Notes: generated by a model not told the origin, from the sequence alone. DNA of 6,443 nt from Flavobacteriaceae bacterium (GCA_030613745.1 JAUWLK010000154.1:1-6443); one strand, 5' to 3'; positions 1 to 6,443 are shown, counted from the stretch's first letter. Made by a program: numbers and translations.

Positions 1-90
1 ATTTTAACTAAAGTTGTCGCAGCAGCTATTTATGGTATTATTATTGCTTTTATATACAAACGTAAAGCAAAAAAAGCTCAAAAAAAATGA
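1..90 (+). CDS. C-terminal end of a membrane protein, 5' end outside window
   Basis: Reading from base 1, there are 29 sense codons followed by TGA at 88-90. The peptide starts ILTKVVAAAIYG, continues as a hydrophobic stretch (IIIAFIY) and ends in a strongly basic tail (KRKAKKAQKK). This is seen directly and fits a last transmembrane helix with a positively charged cytoplasmic end. The family cannot be recognised from so little sequence. A hairpin terminator begins 37 bases after the stop, which supports this being a real gene end. The gene is convergent with the large propeller gene to its right. The open frame and the terminator are the only support, so the call is moderate. Confidence 0.6.
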   Translation: MLTKVVAAAIYGIIIAFIYKRKAKKAQKK

Positions 91-127
91 GATAAAGCAT
101 CAATTATGGGTTTTGTATAATTTGAAT

Positions 128-155
128 AAAAGAGGCTAATATTTAGCCTCTTTTT
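128..155. terminator. bidirectional Rho-independent terminator
   Basis: A perfect 12-bp stem (AAAAGAGGCTAA at 128-139 pairing with 143-154) closes a 3-base loop, TAT. The right arm ends in a run of five T on the plus strand. The left arm begins with four A, giving a T run on the minus strand. It lies between the stop of the left-hand plus-strand gene (88-90) and the stop of the minus-strand propeller gene (159-161), so it can end transcription from both. The core AGAGGCTAA/TTAGCCTCT is the most GC-rich hairpin seen in any gap in the window. Confidence 0.88.
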
Positions 156-158
156 AGT

Positions 159-3100
159 TTAATCTATTTGAATTAAATTAATACTACTTTCTTTAACTAT
201 AGTATTTAAAGCTTTAACATCCATTTTAAAAATATTATATAAATCGACTAACTCTTTATCAATTTGTTTAAAGATTTCATTTTTAAAAGCCACAGCTTGA
301 TCAGTAGGTTTAAAATCACCCATTGAAGTTAACGAATTTAAATGCGCTAATTTGTTGTTTAGTTTGATAGGAAAATTTAAAGGATCTTGATTACTCTTGC
401 TTTTTGTTTGGTACAAATTATTTTCAATTTTACTTATATCTTTAGAAATTTTAGTTGCAAAATCAATTAGCTCTTTGTTTTTTTCTTTATCTGCAATAGA
501 TTTTTTAAGTTGTTTTATTTGTGTTTTAACTTTGGTAACATTTTTTAAAGCTTTATGTATTTCGGTTAATTTATCTCTTATTTCTAAAATAAAATCAAAT
601 TGAGCTTGCATATCTTTTATGGATACTTCACTTCTTGGATCTTTAAGAATAGTAAATTCTTGTGATTTTATTATGTTATTTTTATTCAATTCTACAGTAT
701 AAGTTCCTGGTAATGCTTTTGGACCGCTAAGGGAAGCCCACCATAAAATCATACCTTTAACTTTTTCAGCATCAGCGTACATCATATTCCAGTTAAACTG
801 ATTGCTTCCTGGTTTTACTTTTAACTTTTCCTCTTTTTTTTCTTTATCAGGATGGTTGGTGTATTTTTTTATTAATTTTTTGTTTTTATCTAAAAAGGAT
901 AAGGTAATTGTATCCGCAGCAGCGGTATCTTTTACATAAAAATTAACAGCAACACCTCCGTAATGATTTTGGCCTTGAGTTTTGGATGTTTTACCTCTAC
1001 CACCACTCATTCTATAGCTATTCATAGGTTTGTTTAAAAAGAAATCTTCTTTAATAAGATCATTGTTTAGTTGGTGTAGCGGAGTTAAATCGTCAATAAT
1101 CCAAAAAGAACGCCCTTGAGTAGCTGCTATTAAATTATTGTTTTTTATTGTTAGATCAGTTATAGGAACAATAGGTAAATTTAATTGGAATTTTTCCCAG
1201 CTCTTACCATCATCAAAACTAATGTACATACCGCGTTCAGTTCCTGCATACAGCAATCCTTTTCTTTTAGGGTCTGCTCTTAAAGCTCTAGTAAAATCTT
1301 CATTACCTATACCATTGACGATAACTTTCCAAGTTTTTCCGTAATTTTCGGTTTTATAAATATAAGGTTTGTAATCACCTGATTTGTATTTGGTACCAAC
1401 GATGTAAGCACCACCTTTTGTAAAAGGATCAATTTCAATACAGTTTATCATCATCCATTCTGGCATATTTTTAGGTGTAACATTTTGCCAATCTTTTCCA
1501 CCATTTTTGGTAAGATATACCAAACCATCATCAGAACCTGTCCAGATAACATCTTTTTCTAAAGCAGATTCAGTTGCAGCAAAAATAGTTCCGTAGTATT
1601 CAACGCCAGTATTGTCTTTTGTTAAAGGCCCACCAGAAGCACCTAATGTTTTAGGGTCATTTCTTGTTAAATCAGGACTAATAACTTCCCATGACTGACC
1701 TTCATTTGTGCTTGTGTGTAAATGATTAGATGCCGCATATAATTTTTTAGGATTATTAGGTGAAAAGAATATTGGAAAATTCCATTGAAAACGATATTTA
1801 AAGTCTTCTGCACCATGTCCCATAGGGTCATCCGGCCAAACATTAATTGCTCTTGTTTCTTTTGTTTTATGATTTACCTTGGTTAAAAAACCACCATAAC
1901 TTCCGCCGTAAACAATATCATTATTGGTTGGATCAACGGCAATATGAGCACTTTCACCACCAGCAGTGGCTTCCCAATCTTTTTCACCAATAAATCTCCC
2001 GTCAGTTCTATGCGCTATACGAATAGTTGAATTATCTTGTTGAGCTCCGTAAATTCTGTAAGGAAAATGATTGTCAGTAGTTACTCTGTAAAACTGTGAA
2101 GTGGGTTGGTTGTGGTATGTTGACCAATTTTTACCAGCATCAAAACTTATTTGAGCACCACCATCATCACCAATAATCATACGTTGATTATCTTCTGGAG
2201 CCATCCATAAATCATGATGATCACCATGCGGAGCATTAAAGGTTTTATATGTTTTACCACCATCTTTTGAACGATGATATCTTACATTTAGCACATAAAC
2301 CGTATTTTCATCTTGTGTGTCAGCATAAATTCGAGTGTAATACCAAGCACGTTGACGTAATTTGCGTTCGCTATTTATTAATTTCCAAGTTTTACCTGCA
2401 TCAGTAGATTTAAAAACACCACCTTTTTTATTTTCAATTAACGCCCACACAATATCAGAATTTACAGGAGAAACTGTTATTCCGCTAATTCCCCAAATGC
2501 CATTTGGCAAGCCTTTGTTGGTAGAAATGTTTGTCCATGTTTCTCCTTCATCCATGCTTTTCCATAAAGCAGAACCACCACCACCACTTGATAGGCTATA
2601 AGGAGTTCTTCTCACATTCCATGTAGTTGCGTATAAAATCCTTGAATTGTTTGGATCAATTATCAAATCAATTGCCCCAGCATCCGCATTAGCGAATAAA
2701 ACTTTTTTCCAAGATTTACCTCCATTAATTGATTTATAAATACCTCTTTCATTTGAAGATTTATAAAGGTCACCCAAAACTGCTGCATAAACAATATCGG
2801 AATTTTTAGGATGAATTCGTATGCGAGGAACATGTCTTGAATTTTTCAAACCAATATGTTTCCAGGTTTTACCAGCATCAACAGATTTCCAAATTCCATC
2901 TCCGGATGATACATTTCCACGAACAGTTTTTTCTCCATTTCCAACATAAATTACATTATTATCCCATTCACTAACTGCTATTGCCCCAACAGAACCACCA
3001 AAAAAACCATCTGAAATGTTTTTCCAAGTATTACCTGCGTCGGTAGTTTTCCAGATACCGCCACCGGTTGAACCCATATAAAATAAATTTGCTTTACCCG

Positions 3101-3266
3101 AAACTCCGGTTACAGCAGCACTACGACCACCTCTAAACGGACCAATATTTCGCCATTGAATAGCATTATAATATTTCTCAGAAAATTTGGTTACATTTTT
3201 TTGAGCCTTACCTTTGTGGTTTACAAATAATAAGAGACAAATAAATAGAAGCGTTATTTTTTTCAT
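159..3266 (-). CDS. secreted Asp-box (BNR) / sortilin-like beta-propeller protein
   Basis: The protein has 1035 residues and is exported. Residues 1-21 form a Sec signal peptide (MKKITLLF, hydrophobic core, then GKA before Q22). The ATG at 3264-3266 is preferred over one 13 codons upstream because only it puts the signal at the N-terminus. Eleven Asp-boxes (S/T-x-D/N-x-G-x-x-W/Y) start near residues 74, 128, 179, 237, 287, 333, 374, 519, 586, 639 and 683, as in the VPS10/sortilin and BNR propeller superfamily. Landmarks include WRNIGPFRGGRS at 38-49, HGDHHDLW at 347-354, YGAQQDNSTIR at 406-416 and ISPDLTRND at 529-537. Residues 770-875 resemble an Ig-like sandwich; 880-1025 are charged and helical, probably coiled coil. 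Such proteins are often annotated as glycosyl hydrolases, but no catalytic residues can be assigned here and the function is unknown. No T9SS sorting domain is present. It is divergent from aroA. Confidence 0.9.
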   Translation of the reverse strand: MKKITLLFICLLLFVNHKGKAQKNVTKFSEKYYNAIQWRNIGPFRGGRSAAVTGVSGKANLFYMGSTGGGIWKTTDAGNTWKNISDGFFGGSVGAIAVSEWDNNVIYVGNGEKTVRGNVSSGDGIWKSVDAGKTWKHIGLKNSRHVPRIRIHPKNSDIVYAAVLGDLYKSSNERGIYKSINGGKSWKKVLFANADAGAIDLIIDPNNSRILYATTWNVRRTPYSLSSGGGGSALWKSMDEGETWTNISTNKGLPNGIWGISGITVSPVNSDIVWALIENKKGGVFKSTDAGKTWKLINSERKLRQRAWYYTRIYADTQDENTVYVLNVRYHRSKDGGKTYKTFNAPHGDHHDLWMAPEDNQRMIIGDDGGAQISFDAGKNWSTYHNQPTSQFYRVTTDNHFPYRIYGAQQDNSTIRIAHRTDGRFIGEKDWEATAGGESAHIAVDPTNNDIVYGGSYGGFLTKVNHKTKETRAINVWPDDPMGHGAEDFKYRFQWNFPIFFSPNNPKKLYAASNHLHTSTNEGQSWEVISPDLTRNDPKTLGASGGPLTKDNTGVEYYGTIFAATESALEKDVIWTGSDDGLVYLTKNGGKDWQNVTPKNMPEWMMINCIEIDPFTKGGAYIVGTKYKSGDYKPYIYKTENYGKTWKVIVNGIGNEDFTRALRADPKRKGLLYAGTERGMYISFDDGKSWEKFQLNLPIVPITDLTIKNNNLIAATQGRSFWIIDDLTPLHQLNNDLIKEDFFLNKPMNSYRMSGGRGKTSKTQGQNHYGGVAVNFYVKDTAAADTITLSFLDKNKKLIKKYTNHPDKEKKEEKLKVKPGSNQFNWNMMYADAEKVKGMILWWASLSGPKALPGTYTVELNKNNIIKSQEFTILKDPRSEVSIKDMQAQFDFILEIRDKLTEIHKALKNVTKVKTQIKQLKKSIADKEKNKELIDFATKISKDISKIENNLYQTKSKSNQDPLNFPIKLNNKLAHLNSLTSMGDFKPTDQAVAFKNEIFKQIDKELVDLYNIFKMDVKALNTIVKESSINLIQID

Positions 3267-3290
3267 AATTATGTTAGTTGTTAAATAGAG

Positions 3291-3304
3291 TGCTAAAATT
3301 AGCA
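3291..3304. promoter_or_regulatory. palindrome at the centre of the divergent promoter region
   Basis: The sequence TGCTAA-AA-TTAGCA has two 6-base arms around a 2-base centre. It lies in the middle of the 63-base gap (3267-3329) between the divergent propeller gene and aroA, which must hold both promoters. No clear Bacteroidota promoter (TTG, then TAnnTTTG) was found on either strand: the minus strand has TAATTTTAG overlapping the palindrome, a partial -7 match. Neither gene has a Shine-Dalgarno site, as is usual in this phylum. A short AT-rich palindrome can occur by chance, so an operator role is only a suggestion. Confidence 0.3.
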
Positions 3305-3329
3305 ATAAAAATTTATTGATACTTAATAA

Positions 3330-4562
3330 ATGAATTTATTTTTAGATTATACTGATAAACAAATAGTTAACATTGAAATTACTATTTCGGGTTCAAAAAG
3401 TGAATCCAACAGATTATTAATTCTACAAAAATTTTATCCAAATCTTGAATTAAAAAATTTATCTGATTCTGACGATACAAATCATTTACAAGAGGCATTA
3501 GCGTCAAATAATGGTGTTATAAATATTGGTCATGCCGGAACTGCTATGCGGTTTTTAACTGCATATTTTTCTGCAAAAGAAAGTAGAGAGGTAATTTTGA
3601 CTGGTTCAGAACGTATGCAAAACCGACCGATAAAAATATTGGTTGAAGCTTTGAAAATTCTTGGTGCAGATATTCAATATATGGAAAAAGAAGGCTATCC
3701 ACCATTAAAAATAAAAGGGAAAGAACTCACTATAAACAAAGTAAATATTGATGGTAATGTTAGCAGTCAGTATATTTCAGCTTTATTATTAATTGCCTCA
3801 TCACTTAAAAATGGATTAGAAATTGAATTGTTAGGAGAAGTAACATCGATACCTTATATAAAAATGACTTTAGCTTTGTTAAATAATTTAGGTATTAAAA
3901 CTACTTGGAAAGAAAATATTATCACAATTGCATCTAAAAAAAACATTGAAGCTAAAACTGTTATTGTAGAATCTGATTGGAGCTCAGCTTCCTATTTTTA
4001 TAGTTTGGTAGCACTAAGCAAAATAGGAACGACAATAACTTTGTCATCTTATAAAAAAGAAAGTTTACAAGGAGATAATTCTTTGGTAGAAGTCTATAAA
4101 AACTTTGGAGTGAAAACAAGATTCAATCAACACTCCATTACTTTATCAAAGGAAACCGCTGTCATTTCGAGCGCAGTCGAGAAATCTCAACCTTTAACCC
4201 TTAACCTAAAAGGTTCTCCCGACCTTGCCCAAACCATTACTGTAACTTGTTTTGGTTTAGGTATTGCATGTGATTTGACAGGATTACACACCTTAAAAAT
4301 TAAAGAAACCGACCGACTTGTTGCTTTAAAAAATGAATTAGAAAAACTTGGCGCTGAAGTTATAATAACTGATAAAAGTCTCCATTTAAAAGCGTCAGGC
4401 AAGATAAATAAAGATATAACTATTCAAACTTATGACGATCATCGAATGGCAATGGCATTTGCTCCACTTGCCTTAAAAGTACCAATTATAATTGAAGATG
4501 CTGATGTGGTTACTAAGTCATTTAACTCTTTTTGGCCTGTGTTTAAAAGTGTGTTTACATGA
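3330..4562 (+). CDS. aroA: 3-phosphoshikimate 1-carboxyvinyltransferase (EPSP synthase)
   Basis: This cytoplasmic enzyme transfers the enolpyruvyl group of phosphoenolpyruvate to shikimate 3-phosphate, the sixth step of the shikimate pathway to chorismate. The 410-residue protein is a little shorter than the roughly 427-residue E. coli enzyme and appears complete. Family motifs occur in order: GSKSESNR (21-28, K23 and R28), GHAGTAMRF (67-75), ERMQNRPI (94-101, R99), SSQ (145-147), SPDLAQT (296-302, D298 probably catalytic), KETDRL (325-330, E326 and R329), DDHRMAMAF (369-377, R372) and TKSFNSFW (395-402, K396). All main substrate-binding residues are present, so it should be active. The ATG follows an AT-rich leader without Shine-Dalgarno site. 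It stands alone, divergent from the propeller gene and convergent with the LRR gene; no other aro gene is visible. Residues 278-287 are encoded by an unusual GC-richer segment, described separately. Confidence 0.97.
   Translation: MNLFLDYTDKQIVNIEITISGSKSESNRLLILQKFYPNLELKNLSDSDDTNHLQEALASNNGVINIGHAGTAMRFLTAYFSAKESREVILTGSERMQNRPIKILVEALKILGADIQYMEKEGYPPLKIKGKELTINKVNIDGNVSSQYISALLLIASSLKNGLEIELLGEVTSIPYIKMTLALLNNLGIKTTWKENIITIASKKNIEAKTVIVESDWSSASYFYSLVALSKIGTTITLSSYKKESLQGDNSLVEVYKNFGVKTRFNQHSITLSKETAVISSAVEKSQPLTLNLKGSPDLAQTITVTCFGLGIACDLTGLHTLKIKETDRLVALKNELEKLGAEVIITDKSLHLKASGKINKDITIQTYDDHRMAMAFAPLALKVPIIIEDADVVTKSFNSFWPVFKSVFT
4161..4189 (+). repeat. GC-richer, partly palindromic segment inside aroA, dispersed-repeat-like
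   Basis: Bases 4161-4188 are 50% G+C in a gene that is otherwise strongly AT-rich. The segment contains ATTTC (4164-4168) and GAAAT (4181-4185) as inverted arms, and an alternative hairpin from TCGA (4167-4170) and TCGA (4177-4180) with loop GCGCAG. It starts on a codon boundary and encodes VISSAVEKSQ, residues 278-287, between the strand HSITLSKE and the conserved SPDLAQT motif. From memory, similar segments (ATTTCGA, a GC-rich centre, TCGAGAAAT) occur many times between genes in Flavobacteriaceae. If so, this copy is an in-frame insertion in a tolerant loop. There is no second copy in the window, so repeat status cannot be shown here. Confidence 0.5.
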
Positions 4563-4573
4563 AACTATTTATC

Positions 4574-4601
4574 ATATTTCTACGAAATTTGCTAGAAATA
4601 T
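4574..4601. terminator. weak hairpin between convergent aroA and LRR gene
   Basis: Nine-base arms ATATTTCTA (4574-4582) and TAGAAATAT (4593-4601) enclose a 10-base loop in the 86-base gap between two converging genes. The position, 11 bases after the aroA stop, suits a terminator. However, the stem has only one G-C pair and no T run follows on either strand, so its strength is doubtful. No better candidate was seen in this gap. Confidence 0.3.
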
Positions 4602-4648
4602 ATTACCCGAATTTATTCTAAGTCAGGTTTAATGTAATTTGTATTCAA

Positions 4649-6043
4649 TTACTGTTTAATTAATTTTCTTGATGTTATACCTTTTTCTGAATAGATTTTG
4701 ATCATATAAATACCACTTGATAAATAGTTTATTGATATGGAATTAAAATCAGAATTTATCTCTTTTACTCTTTGACCTAGGATTGAATAGATCTCTACTT
4801 TGCTTAAAGGAAGTTTTGAATCTACTGTTAACATATCAGAAACAGGGTTTGGATATAGTTTTAAACCTTCGGTTAATAATTCATCATCTACTCCTAAGTA
4901 GTTTTCACAATCTTCTGAATAGGTTGCAGTGTCATCTTTTTGCCAACCTGAATATGGCCAATTCCCGGCATTAGCATCTGTTTCATTATCTACTTCAATA
5001 CATAATAATGAAGGATTATTAGTCGCAAAAAAATTGTTTATCTGAAAATTATTGCCATTTTTTATATTTAAACTTGTGAGTTGGTTGCTACTGCAAAATA
5101 AACTCATTAGATTAGTACATTGACTTAGATCTAAACTTGTTATTTGATTGTCGCTACAATTCACTTCCCATAAACCAGTGTTTTTACTTAAATCCAAACT
5201 TGTAAGCGATTGATTATTGCTACAATATAATAAACCTAAAACTGTATTTTGACTTAAGTCTAAACTAGTAAGTTGACTTTCGTTACAATCTAACTCACCC
5301 AAATTAATATTTTTGCTTAGGTCTAAACTAGTAAAAAGATTCCCACTACAACTTAAATTTGTCAAAGCAGTATTTTGACTTAGATCTAAATTTATAATTT
5401 GATTAGCCCCACATCCTAAACTTGTTAAAGCTGTATTTTTACTTATATCTAAATTTGTAATTTGATTACCACCACAATTCAGAAGTGTCAAAGAAGTATT
5501 GTGACTTACATCTAAACTTGTTATTTGATTGCTGTAACAATACACTTTCAATAAGCCTGAATTTTGACTTATATTTAAACTTGTAAGTTGATTACTATCA
5601 CAAGATAAAAATGTTAAAGCCATATTCTGACTTATATCTATACTTGTTAGCTGATTATTACTACAAAATAAACTGTCTAAAGCAACAGTCCCATTTACGT
5701 TTAAATCTGTAAGTTGATTACTATCACAAGATAAAAGTGTTAATGCTGTATTCTGACTTACATCTAAACTTGTAAGTTGATCTATAATAATTAATTTTTT
5801 TAAACTTGAAAAGTCTTGGATACCGGTAAGATCGGTAATACCTTTAACGCGGATATCAAGTTCAATAACCACTGTAATATCAGCAGTAGCAACACCACCA
5901 TTAACAGTGCCATCTTTATCAATTCCCAGATCAATCAGAGCCTGTTCAAAATTAGCATCTGGAATTGCAGTAGTTTGGGCATACAGATCTCCTAAAACAA
6001 ATAAAAAAAAGAAAATTACGAAGGGAAAGTATTTTTTTAACAT
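4649..6043 (-). CDS. secreted leucine-rich-repeat protein with T9SS type A sorting domain
   Basis: The 464-residue protein starts with a Sec signal peptide (MLKKYFPF, then a Phe/Leu-rich core; cleavage probably after A22 in LYA-Q). Residues 27-80 form an N-terminal cap (IPDANFEQALIDLGID and DLTGIQDFSSL) that commonly precedes LRRs in flavobacterial proteins. Eleven regular repeats of about 21 residues run from 101 to 332, each LxxLxCxxNQ followed by LTSLDLSxNxx, with degenerate units at 81-100 and 333-353. C348 and C379 in the C-terminal cap could form a disulfide. Residues 393-464 are a type A T9SS C-terminal domain: GLKLYPNPVSDML, EIYSILGQRV, SSGIYMIKI and a final Lys-rich strand. The protein should cross the outer membrane through T9SS and lose this domain on release or surface attachment. 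The LRR surface suggests protein or glycan binding and adhesion, but the ligand is unknown. No enzyme domain is present. Confidence 0.93.
   Translation of the reverse strand: MLKKYFPFVIFFFLFVLGDLYAQTTAIPDANFEQALIDLGIDKDGTVNGGVATADITVVIELDIRVKGITDLTGIQDFSSLKKLIIIDQLTSLDVSQNTALTLLSCDSNQLTDLNVNGTVALDSLFCSNNQLTSIDISQNMALTFLSCDSNQLTSLNISQNSGLLKVYCYSNQITSLDVSHNTSLTLLNCGGNQITNLDISKNTALTSLGCGANQIINLDLSQNTALTNLSCSGNLFTSLDLSKNINLGELDCNESQLTSLDLSQNTVLGLLYCSNNQSLTSLDLSKNTGLWEVNCSDNQITSLDLSQCTNLMSLFCSSNQLTSLNIKNGNNFQINNFFATNNPSLLCIEVDNETDANAGNWPYSGWQKDDTATYSEDCENYLGVDDELLTEGLKLYPNPVSDMLTVDSKLPLSKVEIYSILGQRVKEINSDFNSISINYLSSGIYMIKIYSEKGITSRKLIKQ
5048..5743 (-). repeat. 63-bp tandem repeat array encoding eleven LRRs
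   Basis: Eleven units of 63 bp (one of 66 bp) encode residues 101-332 of the LRR protein. The units have diverged, but two of them, offset by exactly 126 bp, share 29 identical bases in a row (5582-5610 and 5708-5736). This points to duplication of a two-repeat block. The unit for residues 269-290 carries one extra codon (Ser in NNQSLTSL), and the following unit has Cys in place of the usual Asn (SQCTN). Such arrays can gain or lose units by recombination. Confidence 0.85.
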
Positions 6044-6084
6044 AGTACATATTATTTGAAGTTCATAAATAGTTTTAAAGAATA

Positions 6085-6114
6085 CAAGTTATATAAGACT
6101 TTCTATTCAATCAA
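6085..6114 (-). promoter_or_regulatory. possible promoter of the LRR gene
   Basis: On the minus strand a TTG (6112-6114) is followed after 18 bases by TATAACTTG (6085-6093). This resembles the Bacteroidota pattern TTG, 17-23 bases, TAnnTTTG, but the -7 element matches only in part. It would give a leader of about 35-40 bases before the ATG at 6041-6043. An inverted repeat adjoins its upstream end. It was found by eye in AT-rich DNA, so the call is weak. Confidence 0.3.
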
Positions 6115-6126
6115 TGACCTTGGTCA
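6115..6126. promoter_or_regulatory. inverted repeat TGACC-TT-GGTCA, candidate operator
   Basis: Perfect 5-base arms around a 2-base spacer make a 12-base near-palindrome. It is the most GC-rich short palindrome in this AT-rich gap. It lies directly upstream of the possible -33 TTG of the LRR gene and 72 bases from its start codon, a usual place for a dimeric regulator to bind. No regulator gene is nearby, and no specific binding family can be named. Confidence 0.35.
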
Positions 6127-6131
6127 ACAAC

Positions 6132-6153
6132 TTTATTGATTCTTATCAATAAA
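6132..6153. repeat. hairpin with 9-base arms upstream of the LRR gene
   Basis: TTTATTGAT (6132-6140) and ATCAATAAA (6145-6153) are perfect inverted arms around the loop TCTT. The stem is AT-rich, with one G-C pair, and no T run follows on the minus strand, so it is a poor terminator for the gene to the right. It lies 5 bases from the TGACC/GGTCA inverted repeat, so the two could form one regulatory region. Chance cannot be excluded in DNA of this composition. Confidence 0.4.
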
Positions 6154-6371
6154 ATTTTGTGTTTAAACCGATTTATCATATTTTTCTTTCATAGATAGCT
6201 AGACTTCAGTAGACAGATCTGTGTAAAATAAAATATTTTTTAGTAGACCGGAAAATCAGCAATTAGAATATTGTAAGTAAACCTTAACTAGTTTTCTAAT
6301 AAAAATTTTCAATCATAATTATTTATTTCTTGACTCCATATGTATCTGCATAATATACCTATATTGATATA

Positions 6372-6443
6372 CTATTTCCCAAGTTTTAAAATTCTAATTG
6401 CACCTTGAATTACTAAAATAAAAACAATAGTTCCGATAATCAA
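6372..6443 (-). CDS. C-terminal end of a probable membrane protein, start outside window
   Basis: On the minus strand the frame is open from the window edge to a TAG at 6372-6374, giving 23 residues: a hydrophobic segment (LIIGTIVFILVIQGA) followed by a short basic end (IRILKLGK). The codons favour A and T at third positions, as in the neighbouring genes. It looks like the end of a last transmembrane helix. The family is not recognisable. The gene would be upstream of, and on the same strand as, the LRR gene, but 328 bases away, so a shared operon is unlikely. A chance open frame of this length is possible. Confidence 0.5.
   Translation of the reverse strand: MIIGTIVFILVIQGAIRILKLGK

Larger units (their letters stand above)
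6044..6371. other. 328-base non-coding region upstream of the LRR gene
   Basis: No convincing reading frame was found on either strand, and stops are frequent in the frames read. The part nearest the LRR gene holds a possible promoter (6085-6114), an inverted repeat (6115-6126) and a hairpin (6132-6153), each listed separately. Farther away are a perfect 10-base palindrome ACAGATCTGT (6213-6222) and two copies of AGTAGAC (6208-6214 and 6242-6248). No hairpin with a T run is visible for the minus-strand gene that ends at 6372, so how its transcript ends is unclear. It could read into the LRR gene. Confidence 0.6.

Noticed and set aside
397..603. A 68-codon open frame on the plus strand opposite the propeller gene
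   Set aside because: It lies wholly within the well-supported gene, antisense to its coiled-coil region, and its hydrophobic translation follows from Lys/Asn-rich codons read backwards.
2362..2601. A 79-codon open frame on the plus strand opposite the propeller gene
   Set aside because: It is antisense to Asp-box repeats, has no recognisable domain and sits inside a clear gene.
3267..3305. An upstream ATG at 3303-3305 that would extend the propeller protein by 13 residues
   Set aside because: The extension (MLILALYLTTNII) would place residues before a well-formed Sec signal starting MKK, and would use most of the short divergent promoter region as coding sequence.
4187..4402. A 71-codon open frame on the minus strand within aroA
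   Set aside because: It is antisense to the most conserved catalytic part of AroA (SPDLAQT to KETDRL) and has no family resemblance.
4634..4652. Small inverted repeat GTAATT/AATTAC overlapping the stop of the LRR gene
   Set aside because: The 6-base AT-rich arms with a 7-base loop and no adjacent T run are too weak to call a terminator.
6213..6222. Perfect palindrome ACAGATCTGT
   Set aside because: It is only 10 bases, does not extend and is about 170 bases from the nearest start codon, so nothing links it to a function.
6208..6248. Direct repeat AGTAGAC, two copies 34 bases apart
   Set aside because: Seven-base repeats are expected by chance in a gap of this size, and no insertion element or other structure lies between them.

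Overview
The window looks like chromosome from a member of the Bacteroidota, most likely a Flavobacteriia species. The DNA is very AT-rich, the genes lack Shine-Dalgarno sequences, and the encoded proteins are typical of that group: a secreted leucine-rich-repeat (LRR) protein ending in a type IX secretion (T9SS) type A sorting domain, a large Asp-box/sortilin-like propeller protein, and an AroA of the short Bacteroidota type. No rRNA, tRNA, CRISPR array or transposase gene was seen.

Layout from left to right. At 1-90 (+) is the last 29 codons of a gene that starts outside the window; it ends in a membrane helix and a basic tail. A strong hairpin at 128-155 can stop transcription from both sides. 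At 159-3266 (-) is a secreted protein of 1035 residues with eleven Asp-box repeats. It is divergent from aroA at 3330-4562 (+), with 63 bases between them that must carry both promoters and have a small palindrome at their centre. aroA converges on the LRR protein gene at 4649-6043 (-), with a weak hairpin in the gap. Upstream of the LRR gene lie 328 non-coding bases with a possible promoter and two inverted repeats. At 6372-6443 (-) is the last part of another membrane protein gene that begins beyond the window.

The genes do not form one pathway. aroA is a core gene of aromatic amino acid synthesis, sitting between two genes for exported repeat proteins transcribed on the other strand. The propeller protein has a Sec signal but no T9SS sorting domain, so it probably stays in the periplasm or reaches the envelope by another route. 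The LRR protein has both, and should be displayed on or released from the cell surface.

I found no clear new multi-gene system. The observations most worth following are a GC-richer, partly palindromic 29-base segment inside the aroA reading frame that resembles a dispersed flavobacterial repeat, the two inverted repeats upstream of the LRR gene, and the signs of recent internal duplication in the LRR array.
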